A DNA stretch of 64,000 nt from Modicisalibacter coralii (lineage in GTDB: Bacteria > Pseudomonadota > Gammaproteobacteria > Pseudomonadales > Halomonadaceae). The notes under the pieces are model-generated. The model was given only the letters and a program-made list of their open reading frames with translations. It was not told where the DNA came from and did not search any database. Numbering within the stretch: the stretch's first letter is position 1; every line of letters starts with the position of its first letter. Below, piece by piece: positions 63,744 to 64,000 of the stretch. The stretch spans positions 79,778 through 143,777 of the forward strand of contig NZ_QWBW01000010.1 in the NCBI RefSeq assembly GCF_004117855.1. The letters run 5' to 3'. Position numbers and translations under genes: made by a program.

Positions 63744-64000
63744 CCTGACTCACACAGCGATCGACCTATGCTGAAAGACCTGGTGCCGTGAGGGTTCTCG
63801 GGTCTCCTGACCCCCACTCTGATCGACCGGGTAGTGTGTCTTTCCTCGGACCTGTCGGTGACCCGGGAACACCTGGCGGCGAGGGCTCACCTCGTCGATG
63901 CATGTGACTCAAGAAGGGCCTGACGCTCGCTGCCTGTCCCGTTACTGTCGTGTCCAGGCTATCGCACTCGGTGAAGCCACCTTGCACTGATAGCCTGGAG
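63708..64000. other. Unidentified structured non-coding DNA at the window edge
   Basis: About 290 bp with no credible gene on either strand. It abuts the broken transposase, so it is an inserted element or deletion junction. TCCAGGCTATC (63953-63963) and GATAGCCTGGA (63989-63999) form a perfect 11-bp stem enclosing a smaller GGTG/CACC hairpin. A long non-coding, foldable end of this kind occurs in IS110-type elements (bridge RNA region); no transposase is visible here to confirm that. Confidence 0.4.

Noticed and set aside
63708..64000. Group II intron start as an explanation for the structured sequence after the IS3 fragment.
   Set aside because: No GUGYG-type 5' boundary at the junction and no domain V-like or reverse-transcriptase sequence in the visible part.

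Overview
The window looks like a chromosomal segment of a high-GC gammaproteobacterium, most likely a Halomonas-type organism. That is an inference from overall protein character, GC content and gene content; no rRNA or other phylogenetic marker is present. Almost all of it is accessory catabolism: transporter, enzyme and regulator sets placed one after another. I saw no tRNA, rRNA, CRISPR array or replication origin.

Layout. 1-5.3 kb: start of a TRAP solute-binding protein, a LysR regulator, glpF-glpK behind two GlpR-like operators, a REP-like palindrome and an AraC regulator. 5.6-9.9 kb: a CHASE hybrid histidine kinase with HPt domain, overlapped by a receiver-GGDEF protein. 10-12 kb: GNAT acetyltransferase, a 51-residue ORF, a lipoprotein and a membrane-anchored retropepsin-like protease. 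12.2-17.1 kb: HlyD-RbbA-YhhJ type ABC export operon. 17.2-23.9 kb: catBCA, an outer-membrane protein and a Rieske oxygenase/reductase pair on one strand, with divergent catR and a BenM/CatM-type site. 24-27.8 kb: HPP membrane protein, a 47-residue ORF, nadE, pncC and a LysR gene. 28-33.3 kb: aapJQMP amino-acid ABC transporter ending in a type III asparaginase gene. 33.4-40.6 kb: OprB porin, MFS permease, two dehydrogenases and a cupin dioxygenase, divergent from an XylR/DmpR-type sigma-54 activator; a -24/-12 promoter is visible. 40.6-46.8 kb: TRAP transporter plus degradative (class II) HMG-CoA reductase with a divergent MocR regulator, suggesting mevalonate uptake and catabolism. 46.9-48.9 kb: two membrane proteins.

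48-60.1 kb holds the most interesting set. A GntR regulator with two winged-helix domains lies between two operons. One (minus strand) has a 293-residue polysaccharide-deacetylase-fold hydrolase resembling cyclic imide hydrolase, an MFS permease, two SDRs and a membrane protein. The other (plus strand) has an NCS1 permease, an amidase-signature enzyme, a 100-residue MCGLCG protein, a CobW/COG0523 GTPase and a PotD-like binding protein without a signal peptide. Copies of GTCRTTTT sit in both intergenic regions. I propose one regulon for uptake, ring opening and deamidation of a cyclic imide-like compound, with dedicated metal handling.

60.3-64 kb: LigB-type dioxygenase, DoxX protein and LysR gene, then a dead IS3-family element whose left end supplies the last codons of the LysR gene and which is itself cut at about 63707 by unidentified, structured non-coding DNA running to the window edge.
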